Assembly (NCBI RefSeq): GCF_019834675.1
Contig: NZ_JABUBU010000002.1
Location: forward strand, 1-64,000
Length of the DNA: 64,000 nucleotides
Origin: Rhodococcoides corynebacterioides
Lineage (GTDB): Bacteria > Actinomycetota > Actinomycetes > Mycobacteriales > Mycobacteriaceae
Direction: 5' to 3'
Both the position numbers and the translations under genes were made by a program. Position 1 is the stretch's first letter. Every line of letters starts with the position of its first letter. The notes under the pieces are model-generated. The model made no database searches. It was not told where the DNA came from and saw nothing but the letters and a program-made list of their open reading frames with translations. Below, in pieces: positions 1-11,044 of the stretch.

Positions 1-82
1 GCAGACCACCGGGTTGATAGGCCAGAACTGGAAGCCCAGCAATGGGTGCAGGTGACTGGTACTAATAGGCCGAGGACTTACC
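1..82 (+). rRNA. 23S ribosomal RNA, 3' end (partial)
   Basis: The window opens inside a 23S rRNA gene. The last ~80 bases match the conserved domain VI end of actinobacterial 23S rRNA, including the GACTGGTACTAATAGGCCGA stretch that closes the molecule. The end near base 82 is inferred from related genes and could be off by a few bases. A 77-bp spacer separates it from the 5S gene. Confidence 0.93.
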
Positions 83-159
83 ACGAAGAAGCTACGCGTC
101 CACTGTGCAGTATCTGAAACAACACACCGTGTCTCCACACGTGTGACAGTTTCACAGAG

Positions 160-277
160 TTACGGCGGCCATAGCGGAGCGGGAAACGCCCGGACCCATT
201 CCGAACCCGGAAGCTAAGCCCTCCAGCGCCGATGGTACTGCACCCGACAGGGTGTGGGAGAGTAGGACACCGCCGAA
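160..277 (+). rRNA. rrf: 5S ribosomal RNA
   Basis: A complete 5S rRNA of about 118 bases. It begins TTACGGCGGCCATAGCGG, carries the conserved CCCATTCCGAACCCGGAAG core of loops B/C and ends GGAGAGTAGGACACCGCCG; the two ends pair as helix I. It is the last gene of the rrn operon, followed at once by a strong terminator. Exact ends are good to two or three bases. Confidence 0.95.
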
Positions 278-287
278 CATTATTTTC

Positions 288-321
288 CGAAAGGGGACCC
301 ATTCACGTGGGTCCCCTTTCG
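288..321 (+). terminator. rho-independent terminator of the rrn operon
   Basis: Perfect 14-bp inverted repeat (288-301 against 308-321) with a 6-base loop, ten bases after the 5S gene and followed by a T-rich stretch (TGTTTCTTC). It separates rRNA transcription from the TPR gene that starts 52 bases further on. Confidence 0.9.
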
Positions 322-373
322 TGTTTCTTCAGCATTTTGCACCCAGCAGTGCCGACCGACGAAAGGCTCGCCC

Positions 374-1366
374 GTGTCCGACATTCCCACTCCGGACGGC
401 CCGGCCGACGACGCACGCGGACGCGACGATCGCCCGCGACGCGACGACCGGTCGGGTGCCTCGCGCGACCGCCGCGGCGGTCACCAGGGTGCTCCCCGCC
501 GCGGTGACGATGCGGGCAGCCAGGACCGGCGTCGACACACCGACCGCCGCGCGGGCGGACCCCTGCAGGGTGGCACCTCCGCGGGGCGGCCGGACCGTGG
601 CGGCCGGCCCCAGAACGACCACCGCCGTCGTGGCGGCGAGGGTGCGTCCGGCCCGCGCGCCGGCCAGGGCCGCGGCGCGGACTCCCGCCCGGCGCGCGCA
701 CCCGAGCCCGACCTGCCCGACGACGTCGAGCCCAAGGATCTCGAGGGCGCGGTCCGTCGCGACCTTCTCAGCCTGGACAAGTCGAACGCGGAGACCGTCG
801 CACGTCACCTCGTGATGACCAGCCGGCTGATCGCGGACGATCCCGCTGCCGCACTCGCCCATGCTCGGGCTGCGCGGGGCCGTGCCGGCCGGATCGCCGT
901 CGTGCGAGAGACCGCCGGCATCGCCGCCTACCACGCCGGTGAATGGGCGGAAGCACTGTCCGAGCTGCGCGCCGCGCGACGCATGGCGGGCGGACCCGGA
1001 CTGCTCTCGGTGATGGCGGACTGCGAACGCGGACTCGGTCGACCCGAGCGGGCGATCGAACTCGGTCGGAGCGACGAGGCTCGGTTGCTGACGGGGGAGG
1101 ACGCGGCCGAACTGCGGATCGTCGTGGCCGGTGCCCGAATGGACATGGGTCAGTACGACCAGGCCGTGGTGACGCTGCAGACGGCGGACCTCGACGGCGA
1201 CCGCACCGGGTCGGCGGCCGCGCGCTACTACTACGCGTACGCGGATGCACTGGTCGCCGCCGGCCGAGCCGAGGACGGACTGCAGTGGTTCCTGCGGGCC
1301 GCGGCGGCCGACACCGAGGGCGAGACCGACGCCGAGGACCGGGTCGACGAGCTGACCGGCCCGTGA
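374..1366 (+). CDS. tetratricopeptide-repeat protein, Rv1691-like
   Basis: 330 residues. The first ~115 are low-complexity and rich in Arg, Gly and Asp (runs such as RDDRPRRDDR), likely disordered and able to contact nucleic acid. From about residue 120 there are helical TPR-like repeats (AALAHARAARGRAGRIA, AGIAAYHAGEWAEALSELRA, ADALVAAGRAEDGLQWFLRA). Its place ahead of the HAD phosphatase and tlyA is the Rv1691 position in M. tuberculosis. Function is unknown; TPRs suggest a protein-protein adaptor. GTG start chosen because GAAAGG lies 8 bases upstream. The next gene overlaps by four bases (GTGA). Confidence 0.8.
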   Translation: MSDIPTPDGPADDARGRDDRPRRDDRSGASRDRRGGHQGAPRRGDDAGSQDRRRHTDRRAGGPLQGGTSAGRPDRGGRPQNDHRRRGGEGASGPRAGQGRGADSRPARAPEPDLPDDVEPKDLEGAVRRDLLSLDKSNAETVARHLVMTSRLIADDPAAALAHARAARGRAGRIAVVRETAGIAAYHAGEWAEALSELRAARRMAGGPGLLSVMADCERGLGRPERAIELGRSDEARLLTGEDAAELRIVVAGARMDMGQYDQAVVTLQTADLDGDRTGSAAARYYYAYADALVAAGRAEDGLQWFLRAAAADTEGETDAEDRVDELTGP

Positions 1367-2376
1367 CCCGACTGACGGATCGTCACGACGCACTGCTGCT
1401 CGATCTCGACGGCACGCTCTACCGCGGGCCCGATCCCGTCGAGGGTGCCGTGGACGTGCTCCGTGACTGCTCGTCCTCGCTCTGGTACGTCACCAACAAC
1501 GCGAGTCGGACGCCGGCGGCCGTGGCCGAGCACCTCCGGGATCTGGGGTTCCACGCTCCCGACGAGACCGTGGTGACGTCCTCCCAGGCCGCAGCCAGGT
1601 TGCTGGCCGACCTGGTGCCGGCGGGGTCGACGGTGCTGATCGTCGGAACCGACGCCCTCGCCGCCGAGGTGGAGGCGGCGGGACTGCGGACGACCCGGTC
1701 GGCCGAGCCGACGCCGGACGCCGTAGTACAGGGACATTCGCCGACGACCGCGTGGGCGGACATCGCCGAGGCGACGTACGCGGTCCGCGCCGGAGCGGTC
1801 TGGGTCGCCGCCAACGCCGACACCAGCCTCCCGACGCCGCGGGGATTGGGACCGGGTAACGGTGCGATGGTCGCGGCCGTCGCCGCGGCCACGGGCGCGA
1901 CCCCGCGGGTCGCGGGCAAGCCGGAGGCGCCGTTGATGACGGACTCGCTCACGCGGTCCGGCGCGTCGTCCCCGCTCGTGGTGGGGGACCGCCTCGACAC
2001 CGACATCGCCGGGGCCAACACCGTCGGTATCCCTTCGTTGCTCGTGCTGACGGGGGTGAGCACCGTCGACGACGTGCTGTGGGCCGAGCCCGCCCAGCGC
2101 CCCACGCATCTCGCGTCCTCGCTCGCCGTCCTGCTCGAGGACGAGTCGGCGTCGCTGATCGCCGCCACGGATCGGTGGTCGGTCGACCGCGACGGGACCG
2201 TCGTGCGCCTGGCCTCCGGCAGTGACCGCGCCGCGGAGTCGGGTGTCGAACCGACGTGGGCCGACGCCCTGCGGTCGATTCTGCCCGCGGTGTGGGCGAT
2301 GGACGGAGTCGAGACGATCGAGGGCGTCGACGACGCCGCACGTGCCGTCGTCGAGGAGTGGTACGGCCGATCCTGA
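1363..2376 (+). CDS. HAD-IIA phosphatase, probable glycerol-3-phosphate phosphatase (Rv1692-like)
   Basis: 337 residues with all HAD motifs: nucleophile motif DLDGTL (Asp14, Asp16), motif II YVTNNAS, a Lys in AGKPEAP and the metal motif GDRLDTDIAGA. A C2-type cap lies between motifs II and III, as in NagD and phosphoglycolate phosphatases. The M. tuberculosis gene in this place, Rv1692, was shown to be a glycerol-3-phosphate phosphatase that recycles glycerophospholipid head groups; the same role is inferred here. The ~70 residues after the HAD core match the extended C-terminus of that group. Start GTG overlaps the previous stop (GTGA), implying translational coupling. Confidence 0.85.
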   Translation: MTRLTDRHDALLLDLDGTLYRGPDPVEGAVDVLRDCSSSLWYVTNNASRTPAAVAEHLRDLGFHAPDETVVTSSQAAARLLADLVPAGSTVLIVGTDALAAEVEAAGLRTTRSAEPTPDAVVQGHSPTTAWADIAEATYAVRAGAVWVAANADTSLPTPRGLGPGNGAMVAAVAAATGATPRVAGKPEAPLMTDSLTRSGASSPLVVGDRLDTDIAGANTVGIPSLLVLTGVSTVDDVLWAEPAQRPTHLASSLAVLLEDESASLIAATDRWSVDRDGTVVRLASGSDRAAESGVEPTWADALRSILPAVWAMDGVETIEGVDDAARAVVEEWYGRS

Positions 2377-2429
2377 CCGTCGCACCACGCCGCCGAGCCT
2401 GTCGGACCCATCCGCTAGCGTGGTCGGCG

Positions 2430-2687
2430 ATGACGTCGTCCGTTCCCCTCCCCGGTCACCACCTGCCCTCCTCGCGCGGTGGTGCGGACGAGGCTGCGCC
2501 GGATCCAGAAGCGATTCGTGCCGCCGTGGGGGAGTTGCTCGCCGAGGCCGACCGTGCGGCACAGGTGCCCACCGGCGCCGGGACCGCGGACGTCCACGGC
2601 CTGGTCTCCCTCACCCGGCGCGCCCAGATCCTCGGCCGGGCGCACGACGTCCTCGTCGATGCACTGAGCTCGGTGGACAAGTCCTGA
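2430..2687 (+). CDS. small conserved protein of the tlyA operon (Rv1693 position)
   Basis: 85 residues, acidic, mostly helical after a flexible N-terminus ([37 protein letters not shown]). No known domain or catalytic motif was seen. It sits between the HAD phosphatase and tlyA, where M. tuberculosis has the small hypothetical gene Rv1693. The ATG at 2430 is chosen because its stop overlaps the tlyA start (TGATG), as expected in this tightly packed operon, and the longer reading frame upstream overlaps the phosphatase gene. Role unknown. Confidence 0.7.
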   Translation: MTSSVPLPGHHLPSSRGGADEAAPDPEAIRAAVGELLAEADRAAQVPTGAGTADVHGLVSLTRRAQILGRAHDVLVDALSSVDKS

Positions 2688-3526
2688 TGGCCCGTCGTGC
2701 GCGGGTCGATGCGGAACTGGTTCGCCGGGGTCTGGCCCGATCGCGGGAGCATGCCTCGGAGTTGATCTCGGAGGGGCGAGTGCTGATCGCGGGGTCCGTG
2801 GCCACCAAGCCGGCCACGGCCGTCGAGCCGGGAACCGCGCTGCGGGTCGTCGAGGTCGCGGACGAGGTCTCCTGGGCGTCGCGGGGCGCGCACAAGCTGC
2901 TCGGCGCTCTCGCCGAGTTCGAACCACGGGGCCTGACCGTCACCGGGGCACGATGCCTCGATGCGGGGGCGTCGACCGGCGGTTTCACCGACGTGCTCCT
3001 GTCGAAGGGGGCGCGGGAGGTGGTGGCCGTCGACGTGGGCTACGGCCAGCTCGTCTGGCGGCTGCGCAGCGACGACCGCGTGATCGTGCACGACCGGACC
3101 AACGTCCGCACCGTCGATGCGGAGAGCATCGGCGGGCCCGTCGACCTGATCGTGGCCGATCTGTCGTTCATCTCGTTGTCACTGGTGCTCCCTGCCTTCG
3201 TCGCGTCGTTGGCACCGGGTGGCAGCATCGTGCCCATGGTGAAGCCGCAATTCGAGGTCGGCAAGGACCGCGTGGGTGCCGGCGGCGTCGTCCGCGATCC
3301 CGCGATGCGGGCCGCGGCCGTGGTCGACGTGGCGCGGGCCGCCGAGGCGGCGGGTCTGCGCACACGCGGAGTGGCCCCCAGCCCACTGCCGGGCCCGTCC
3401 GGGAACGTCGAGTACTTCCTCTGGTTGACCGCCGCGGGCGTCGAGCCGGACGCGGATCCCGCCCGCGAGCCCGAGCCGACGGTCGAGGACCTGGTCGCGG
3501 CGGCTGTTGCGAAGGGGCCCCAATGA
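2687..3526 (+). CDS. tlyA: TlyA, 16S/23S rRNA 2'-O-methyltransferase
   Basis: 279 residues. An N-terminal S4 RNA-binding domain (about 1-60, [19 protein letters not shown]) is joined by a short linker (WASRG, where M. tuberculosis has WVSRG) to a Rossmann methyltransferase domain with SAM motif [11 protein letters not shown]. Further conserved blocks are [16 protein letters not shown] and VKPQFEVGK; Lys70 and the later Asp/Lys fit the K-D-K-E catalytic set of rRNA 2'-O-methylases. The family methylates cytidines at the subunit interface of 16S and 23S rRNA, and its loss gives capreomycin resistance in mycobacteria. Overlaps both neighbours by 1-4 bases. Confidence 0.95.
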   Translation: MARRARVDAELVRRGLARSREHASELISEGRVLIAGSVATKPATAVEPGTALRVVEVADEVSWASRGAHKLLGALAEFEPRGLTVTGARCLDAGASTGGFTDVLLSKGAREVVAVDVGYGQLVWRLRSDDRVIVHDRTNVRTVDAESIGGPVDLIVADLSFISLSLVLPAFVASLAPGGSIVPMVKPQFEVGKDRVGAGGVVRDPAMRAAAVVDVARAAEAAGLRTRGVAPSPLPGPSGNVEYFLWLTAAGVEPDADPAREPEPTVEDLVAAAVAKGPQ

Positions 3527-4479
3527 GCGTTCTGCCGGGCTCCGAGACCGTCCCGGAGCGCACGGTGTTGCTGGTCGCCCACCCCGGGCGCCCCGACATC
3601 GAACAGACGGCCCGCCGCGCGGCCAAGGTCTTCCACGAGCACGGCATCGGCCTGCGGGTGCTGGTCGACGAGCACGACACGTCCCGGCTCGAGTCCACCT
3701 CGGGCGTGGACGCGCTGTCCGAACCGCACGCCGACGTGGCCGTGGTGGAGTTCGGTCCGGCCGCCGCCGTCGGGTGCGAGTTGGTGCTCGTCCTGGGCGG
3801 GGACGGCACGTTCCTGCGGGCGGCGGAACTGGCGCGCGGGGCGTCCATTCCGGTGCTCGGCATCAACCTGGGACGCATCGGCTTCCTCGCCGAGGCCGAG
3901 GCGGACGCGCTGGAGGAGACGCTCGACATCGTCGTGCGCCGCACCTACCGCATCGAGCCGCGCATGACGCTGGACATCTCGGTGCTGGTCGACGGTCGGG
4001 TCGTCGAGCGCGGCTGGGCGTTGAACGAGGCCAGCATCGAGAACGCGTCCCGCCTCGGGGTGCTCGAGGTGGTGCTCGAGGTCGACGACCGGCCGGTGTC
4101 CGCCTTCGGGTGCGACGGCGTTCTCCTCGCCACCCCCACGGGATCGACGGCGTACGCCTTCTCCGCGGGCGGACCGGTCGTGTGGCCCGAGCTGGACGCC
4201 ATCCTCGTGATTCCGAGCAACGCGCACGCCCTGTTCGCCCGCCCGCTGGTCACCAGCCCCGAGTCGCACATCGCCGTCGAGATCTTCGACGGTGGCCGGG
4301 AGGCGCTGGTGTTCTGCGACGGCCGCCGCACCATGACGCTCCCGCCCGGTGCGCGCGTGGAGGTGGTCCGCGGGTCCGAGCCCATCAAATGGGTGCGGCT
4401 GGACTCCGCGCCGTTCGCCGATCGACTGGTCCACAAGTTCGCGCTGCCGGTCACCGGCTGGCGGGGGAGGGTGACGTAG
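3523..4479 (+). CDS. nadK: NAD kinase
   Basis: 318 residues. ATP-dependent phosphorylation of NAD to NADP in the cytoplasm. The diagnostic GGDGT motif is at residues 92-96, followed by [10 protein letters not shown] and the substrate-binding [15 protein letters not shown] block; the C-terminal beta-sandwich region carries the usual [11 protein letters not shown] segment. Length and place (tlyA-nadK-recN) equal Rv1695. ATG start overlaps the tlyA stop (ATGA). The NADPH product links it to biosynthesis and redox balance. Confidence 0.96.
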   Translation: MSVLPGSETVPERTVLLVAHPGRPDIEQTARRAAKVFHEHGIGLRVLVDEHDTSRLESTSGVDALSEPHADVAVVEFGPAAAVGCELVLVLGGDGTFLRAAELARGASIPVLGINLGRIGFLAEAEADALEETLDIVVRRTYRIEPRMTLDISVLVDGRVVERGWALNEASIENASRLGVLEVVLEVDDRPVSAFGCDGVLLATPTGSTAYAFSAGGPVVWPELDAILVIPSNAHALFARPLVTSPESHIAVEIFDGGREALVFCDGRRTMTLPPGARVEVVRGSEPIKWVRLDSAPFADRLVHKFALPVTGWRGRVT

Positions 4480-4483
4480 CCGC

Positions 4484-6253
4484 GTGCTGTCCGAAATCAG
4501 AATCGACGGGCTGGGCGCCATCGCCGAGGCCACCGCGACGTTCTCGACGGGCCTGACGGTCCTCACCGGAGAGACGGGCGCGGGGAAGACGATGGTGGTC
4601 ACCGGACTCCACCTGCTCTCCGGTGCGCGCGCCGACGCCGGTCGCGTGCGCGTGGGTGCGGACCGCGCCGTGGTCGAGGGCCGGTTCACCACCGACACCG
4701 TCGGCGACCCCGCGCGCACCGAGGTCGAGGCCCTGCTCGAATCCACCGGTGCGCGGCGGGACGACGACGACAGCATCATCGCCGTCCGCTCGGTGTCGAC
4801 GGACGGTCGCTCGCGCGCCCACCTCGGCGGCCGCAGCGTCCCGGCCGGCGTGCTGTCGGAATTCACGGGGTCGCTGCTCACCGTCCACGGGCAGAACGAC
4901 CAGTTGCGCCTGCAGCGCAGCGACCAGCAGCGCGCGGCTCTGGACCGGTTCGCCGGCGACGCGGTCACGGCCCTGCTCGCCGAGTACCGCACTCGGCGGC
5001 GCGACTGGCTCGCCGCCGTCGGCGAGCTGCGCGATCGCACCGAGCGAGCCCGCGAGATGGCTCGGGAGGCGGATCAGCTGACGTTCGCGTTGCAGGAGAT
5101 CGACGCCGTCGCACCCGAGCCCGGCGAGGACGCGACGATCTCGGCCACCGTGCGTCGGCTGGGCGATCTCGACAGCCTGCGCGACGCGGCGGCGGGCGCC
5201 CGTGCCGCGCTCACGGGCGGCGACGACCCGGACGACGCGTCCGTCATGGCGCTGCTCGGGTCGGCCCGCGATCGCATCGAGTCGGCCGACGACCAGACGC
5301 TGCGAGCGCTGGCGCCGCGGGTGGCCGAAGCGATCGCCGTGGTCACGGACGTCGGGGCCGAACTCACGGCGTACCTCGACGACCTGCCGGCAGACCCGGA
5401 GTCACTGGACACCCTGCTCTCGCGCCAGGCCGAACTGAAGAACCTCACCCGCAAGTACGCCGCGGACGTCGACGGAGTGCTCGCGTGGGCGGCGGACGCC
5501 CGGGAGCGGCTGACCGGCCTCGACGTGTCGGCCGACGCACTCGCGGCGCTCGCGGACCGGGTGCGGACGGGCGCGGCGGCGACCGCGGCGGTGGCCGCCA
5601 CACTGTCCGCGGCACGCACCAAGGCAGCCGGCCGATTGGCCAAGGCCGTCAGTGCGGAGCTGGCCGGACTCGCGATGGGCAAGGCCAAGCTCGAGGTCGA
5701 GGTGCGACCGCGCCCGGCGTCGCCGGACGACCGCGTCGCGCTCGAGGTGGGGGACACCACTCTGCACGCCGGGTCGTCGGGTGTCGACGACGTGGAGTTC
5801 CGGCTCGCGGCGCACAGCGGGGCGCAGTCGCTACCGCTGACCAAGAGCGCATCGGGCGGCGAACTGTCTCGCGTGATGCTCGCCCTCGAGGTGGTCCTCG
5901 CGCAGTCGGACGCCGGGTCGACCATGGTGTTCGACGAGGTCGACGCGGGTGTCGGCGGCCGCGCGGCCGTGGAGATCGGCAAGCGGCTGGCCCGTCTGGC
6001 CCGGACCCACCAGGTGATCGTGGTGACCCACCTGCCGCAGGTGGCGGCGTTCGCCGACACGCATCTGGTGGTGAACAAGACCGACAGCCGCAAGGGCGGG
6101 CCGGGCAGCGGGGTGCGGACGCTGAGCGAGTCCGATCGCGTGGTGGAGTTGGCGCGCATGTTGGCGGGGTTGGACGACACCGAGACCGGCCGGGCGCACG
6201 CGGAGGAACTGCTCGACACGGCCACCGCGGAACGGCGCGCCGCGGCGTCCTGA
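4484..6253 (+). CDS. recN: DNA repair protein RecN
   Basis: 589 residues, SMC-like ATPase of double-strand break repair. Walker A GETGAGKT at residues 29-36 in the N-terminal head, long central coiled coils rich in Ala, Arg, Asp and Glu, and a C-terminal head with the ABC signature ASGGELSRVMLAL, Walker B MVFDEVDAGVGG and the H-loop VTHLPQVAAFAD. GTG start four bases after the nadK stop, so co-transcribed. Order nadK-recN-steA-steB is as in mycobacteria. Confidence 0.96.
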   Translation: MLSEIRIDGLGAIAEATATFSTGLTVLTGETGAGKTMVVTGLHLLSGARADAGRVRVGADRAVVEGRFTTDTVGDPARTEVEALLESTGARRDDDDSIIAVRSVSTDGRSRAHLGGRSVPAGVLSEFTGSLLTVHGQNDQLRLQRSDQQRAALDRFAGDAVTALLAEYRTRRRDWLAAVGELRDRTERAREMAREADQLTFALQEIDAVAPEPGEDATISATVRRLGDLDSLRDAAAGARAALTGGDDPDDASVMALLGSARDRIESADDQTLRALAPRVAEAIAVVTDVGAELTAYLDDLPADPESLDTLLSRQAELKNLTRKYAADVDGVLAWAADARERLTGLDVSADALAALADRVRTGAAATAAVAATLSAARTKAAGRLAKAVSAELAGLAMGKAKLEVEVRPRPASPDDRVALEVGDTTLHAGSSGVDDVEFRLAAHSGAQSLPLTKSASGGELSRVMLALEVVLAQSDAGSTMVFDEVDAGVGGRAAVEIGKRLARLARTHQVIVVTHLPQVAAFADTHLVVNKTDSRKGGPGSGVRTLSESDRVVELARMLAGLDDTETGRAHAEELLDTATAERRAAAS

Positions 6254-6369
6254 CGTCGTGACGTGTCATGGGTGGGGATCACCCGCCGGTGTGACTCGTG
6301 TGAACGATGTGGTAGTTGATACGGCGCGCCTCCCTCATCCGCGCGCCGTCGTTCTCCATCATCGAACCC

Positions 6370-7554
6370 ATGAAGATGCCGGCTCTGCTCTCGCGTAGCA
6401 CCGACTCGCTTCCCGGAGTCACGGGAATCGCCCGCGTCGACCGCTCCACGGCCAAGTTGCTGCGCCGTGTCGGTCCCGGGGACGTCGTCGTTCTCGACGA
6501 ACTCGACCTCGACCGCCTCACGGCCGACCAGCTGGTCCAGGCCGGGGTCACCGCCGTCGTGAACGCGTCGGCGTCCATCTCCGGTCGCTACCCCAACCTG
6601 GGACCCGAGGTCCTGGTGGCGGGCGGCGTCCTGCTGATCGACGAGGCCGGGCCCGAGGTCTTCAAGAAGATCAAGGACGGCGCGAAGGTGCGCCTGCACG
6701 AGGGCACCGTCTACGCGGGGGAGCGGGTGCTCGTCGAGGGCACCGAGCAGACCGAAGCCGACGTGTCCGACCGCATGATCGAGGCCAAGTCCGGTCTCAT
6801 CGATCATCTGGAAGCGTTCTCGGGCAACACCATCGAGTTCATCCGGACCGAATCGCCGTTGCTGATCGACGGCGTCGGCGTGCCGGACGTGGACGTCGAC
6901 ATGCAGGGTCGTCACGTGGTGGTGGTGGCCGAGGGTCCCGATCACGTCGCCGACCTCAAGGCGCTGCGCCCGTTCGTCAAGGAGTACTCGCCGATCCTCA
7001 TCGGCGTCGGTGCCGGCGCGGACACCCTCGCCGACGCGGGGTACCGCCCCGACCTCATCGTGGGTGATCCCGACGACGTCAGCAGCCGGACCCTCAAGTC
7101 CGGCGCCGAGGTGGTCCTGCCCGCCGACTCCGACGGCCACGCCTCGGGTCTCGAGCGGATCCAGGACCTCGGGATCGGGGCGATGACGTTCCCCGCGACC
7201 GGCACGGCGTCCGACCTCGCCCTGCTGCTGGCCGACCATCACGGCGCCTCGCTCATCGTCACCGTCGGGTGCTCGGCCTCGCTCGACGAGTTCTTCGACG
7301 CCGGCAAGCGCGCGAGCACCCCGTCGACCTTCATGACCCGCCTCAAGGTCGGGCCCAAGCTCGTCGACGCCAAGGCGATGGCGACGCTCTACCGCAGCCG
7401 TGTCTCGGGTGCCGCCGTCGCCCTGCTCGTCCTCGCGGCTCTGGTCGCCGTCATCGTCGCGCTGGTCGTCACCAACGGCAGCGGCGCCACCCTCGACTGG
7501 GCGATCGACACCTGGAACTCCTTCGCGCTGTGGGTTCAGGGGCTGCTTCGGTGA
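6370..7554 (+). CDS. steA: SteA, cytokinesis/cell-separation protein
   Basis: 394 residues, very similar along its length to Rv1697 (blocks such as NASASISGRYPNLGPEVLV, GNTIEFIRTESPLLIDG, YRPDLIVGDPDD). The soluble part resembles thiamin-pyrophosphokinase-type folds. One membrane helix lies near residues 340-362 (SGAAVALLVLAALVAVIVAL), with a short amphipathic tail. In Corynebacterium glutamicum SteA and SteB act together in daughter-cell separation with the RipC/FtsEX pathway. ATG at 6370 (MKMPALL) is preferred over the in-frame ATG at 6316 because it matches the mycobacterial start MKM. Overlaps steB by four bases. Confidence 0.9.
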   Translation: MKMPALLSRSTDSLPGVTGIARVDRSTAKLLRRVGPGDVVVLDELDLDRLTADQLVQAGVTAVVNASASISGRYPNLGPEVLVAGGVLLIDEAGPEVFKKIKDGAKVRLHEGTVYAGERVLVEGTEQTEADVSDRMIEAKSGLIDHLEAFSGNTIEFIRTESPLLIDGVGVPDVDVDMQGRHVVVVAEGPDHVADLKALRPFVKEYSPILIGVGAGADTLADAGYRPDLIVGDPDDVSSRTLKSGAEVVLPADSDGHASGLERIQDLGIGAMTFPATGTASDLALLLADHHGASLIVTVGCSASLDEFFDAGKRASTPSTFMTRLKVGPKLVDAKAMATLYRSRVSGAAVALLVLAALVAVIVALVVTNGSGATLDWAIDTWNSFALWVQGLLR

Positions 7555-8498
7555 TCTCGCTCCGCCAGCACACCGTCTCTCTCATCGCGGTCTTCCTGGC
7601 GCTGGCCGTCGGCGTGGTGCTCGGATCCGGGCTGCTGTCCGGCCGCGTCCTGTCCGGCCTGCGCGACGACCGCGACGATCTGCAGACCCGCGTCGACGAT
7701 CTGGACCAGGCCAACAACGCCCTCGGTGAGCGCCTCAACGCCGCCGACGGGTTCGACGACGCCGTGGCGCCGCGCGTCGTCGCCGGCGCTCTCACGGACC
7801 GCTCGGTGGTCGTCGTGACGACCCCCGACGCCGACCCCGCCGACGTCGAGGGCGTCACTCGCCTCATCGGCGACGCAAGCGGCCGGGTCAGCGGTCGCGT
7901 CGGACTGACCGAGGCCTTCGTCTCCGCAGCGAGCGGCGACGATCTCCGGACCCGACTGACCAACGTCGTCCCGGCCGGCGCGCAGCTGCGCACGGGCGCG
8001 GTCGACCAGGGCAGCCTCGCCGGCGACCTGCTGGGCACCGTGCTGCTGCTCGATCCGGCGTCGGCGCAACCCCGGAGCACACCGGACGAACTCGCCCTCG
8101 CCCTCGACACGCTGCGGGGCGGCGGATTCCTGACGTACGACGACGGCGCGGTGGCGCCCGGGCAGCTCGCGGTGATCGTGACCGGAGCGGCGCAGGACCC
8201 GGGGGCGGACGGCAATCGCGGCGCGATCGTCGCGCGGTTCGCGGGCGCGCTCGACGGCCGGGGGGCCGGCGTCGTCCTCGCGGGCCGACCGGACGCGGCC
8301 ACCGGCAGCGGTCCCATCGCCGTCGTGCGATCCGATTCCGCTCTCGCCGCGGGAACGAGCACCGTCGACGACGTCGATCGGGTGTCCGGGCGCATCACGA
8401 CCGTGCTCGCGCTGCAGGATCAGCTCGGCGGTGGATCCGGGCGCTTCGGTACCGGTCCCGGTGCCACGGCAGTGACCGTCGGGGCGCCGACGCGGTAG
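7551..8498 (+). CDS. steB: SteB / MctB-like membrane protein
   Basis: 315 residues. Begins ISLRQHTVSLIAVFLALAVGVVLGSG, one N-terminal membrane helix, followed by a short coiled coil (residues ~35-65) and an extracytoplasmic alpha/beta domain. Homologous to Rv1698, studied both as copper-transport protein MctB in M. tuberculosis and as SteB, the SteA partner in C. glutamicum cell separation. The two assigned roles are not reconciled; tight coupling to steA here (GTGA overlap) favours a joint function with SteA. Confidence 0.88.
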   Translation: MISLRQHTVSLIAVFLALAVGVVLGSGLLSGRVLSGLRDDRDDLQTRVDDLDQANNALGERLNAADGFDDAVAPRVVAGALTDRSVVVVTTPDADPADVEGVTRLIGDASGRVSGRVGLTEAFVSAASGDDLRTRLTNVVPAGAQLRTGAVDQGSLAGDLLGTVLLLDPASAQPRSTPDELALALDTLRGGGFLTYDDGAVAPGQLAVIVTGAAQDPGADGNRGAIVARFAGALDGRGAGVVLAGRPDAATGSGPIAVVRSDSALAAGTSTVDDVDRVSGRITTVLALQDQLGGGSGRFGTGPGATAVTVGAPTR

Positions 8499-8596
8499 AC
8501 ACGCGCCGTGGGTGACACCCGGACGGGTCCGAAGGTGTTACCGTGAAGTCCCGTGGGTCGGCCGGGTTCCGAACCACTCGACCTGTCGAATCGTGA

Positions 8597-10408
<1,812 letters not shown>

Positions 10409-10414
10409 GGCGAC

Positions 10415-11044
10415 ATGGCGGAGCGACACGACTTCGAGGTGCTCGGCAGCGAGCTCGAGTACGAGGGGGCGATCCTCGCCCTGCGCCGGGACCGTGTCGC
10501 GATGCCGGGCGGCCGGACGGCCGAACGCGAGGTGATCGAGCACCACGGCGCCGTCGCCGTGGTGGCGATCGACGACGAGGACCGCATCGTCCTGATCGAG
10601 CAGTACCGGCATCCGCTCGGTCGCCGGCTGCTCGAGCTGCCGGCGGGATTGCTCGACCAGCCCGGAGAGGACCCGGTCGACGCGGTCGGGCGCGAGCTGA
10701 CCGAGGAGACCGGGCTGGCGGCCACGTCGTTCTCGGTGCTGGTGGACGTCGCGGCGTCGCCCGGCTTCACCGACGAGACCGTCCGCATCTTCCTCGCCGA
10801 GGGTCTGTCGGAGGTCGATCGACCCGAGGCGCACGACGAGGAAGCGGACATCGAGCTGGTGCGCCTACCCGTCGAGGACGCCCTCGCCCGCGTGCTGTCC
10901 GGCGAGATCGTCAACGCGTCCGCGGTGGCCGGCATCCTCGCCGTCGCGGCGGTGCGCTCGCGGTCCGTGCCGATGCGGCCGGCCGATGCGCCGTGGCGTG
11001 ATCGGCCCACGGCGTTCGAGCAGCGCCGCGCGCATGGCGGCTGA
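10415..11044 (+). CDS. Nudix hydrolase, ADP-ribose pyrophosphatase type (Rv1700-like)
   Basis: 209 residues. Hydrolyses ADP-ribose and related nucleotide sugars in the cytoplasm. The Nudix box is [20 protein letters not shown] then ETG; it has one extra residue before the first Glu compared with the canonical GX5E, and Rv1700 shares this form. The N-terminal ~50 residues form the dimerising beta sheet usual for ADPRases, and [16 protein letters not shown] matches the conserved region after the box. Starts six bases after pyrG, overlaps xerD by 11 bases. Confidence 0.9.
   Translation: MAERHDFEVLGSELEYEGAILALRRDRVAMPGGRTAEREVIEHHGAVAVVAIDDEDRIVLIEQYRHPLGRRLLELPAGLLDQPGEDPVDAVGRELTEETGLAATSFSVLVDVAASPGFTDETVRIFLAEGLSEVDRPEAHDEEADIELVRLPVEDALARVLSGEIVNASAVAGILAVAAVRSRSVPMRPADAPWRDRPTAFEQRRAHGG

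Noticed and set aside
3040..5040. Long open frame on the minus strand (666 codons) across nadK and recN
   Set aside because: Antisense to genes with clear motifs; composition is Ser/Arg/Pro-rich and without domains, as usual for shadow frames in high-GC DNA.
5074..7242. 722-codon minus-strand frame over recN and steA
   Set aside because: Shadow of well-supported genes; no family features and no ribosome site.
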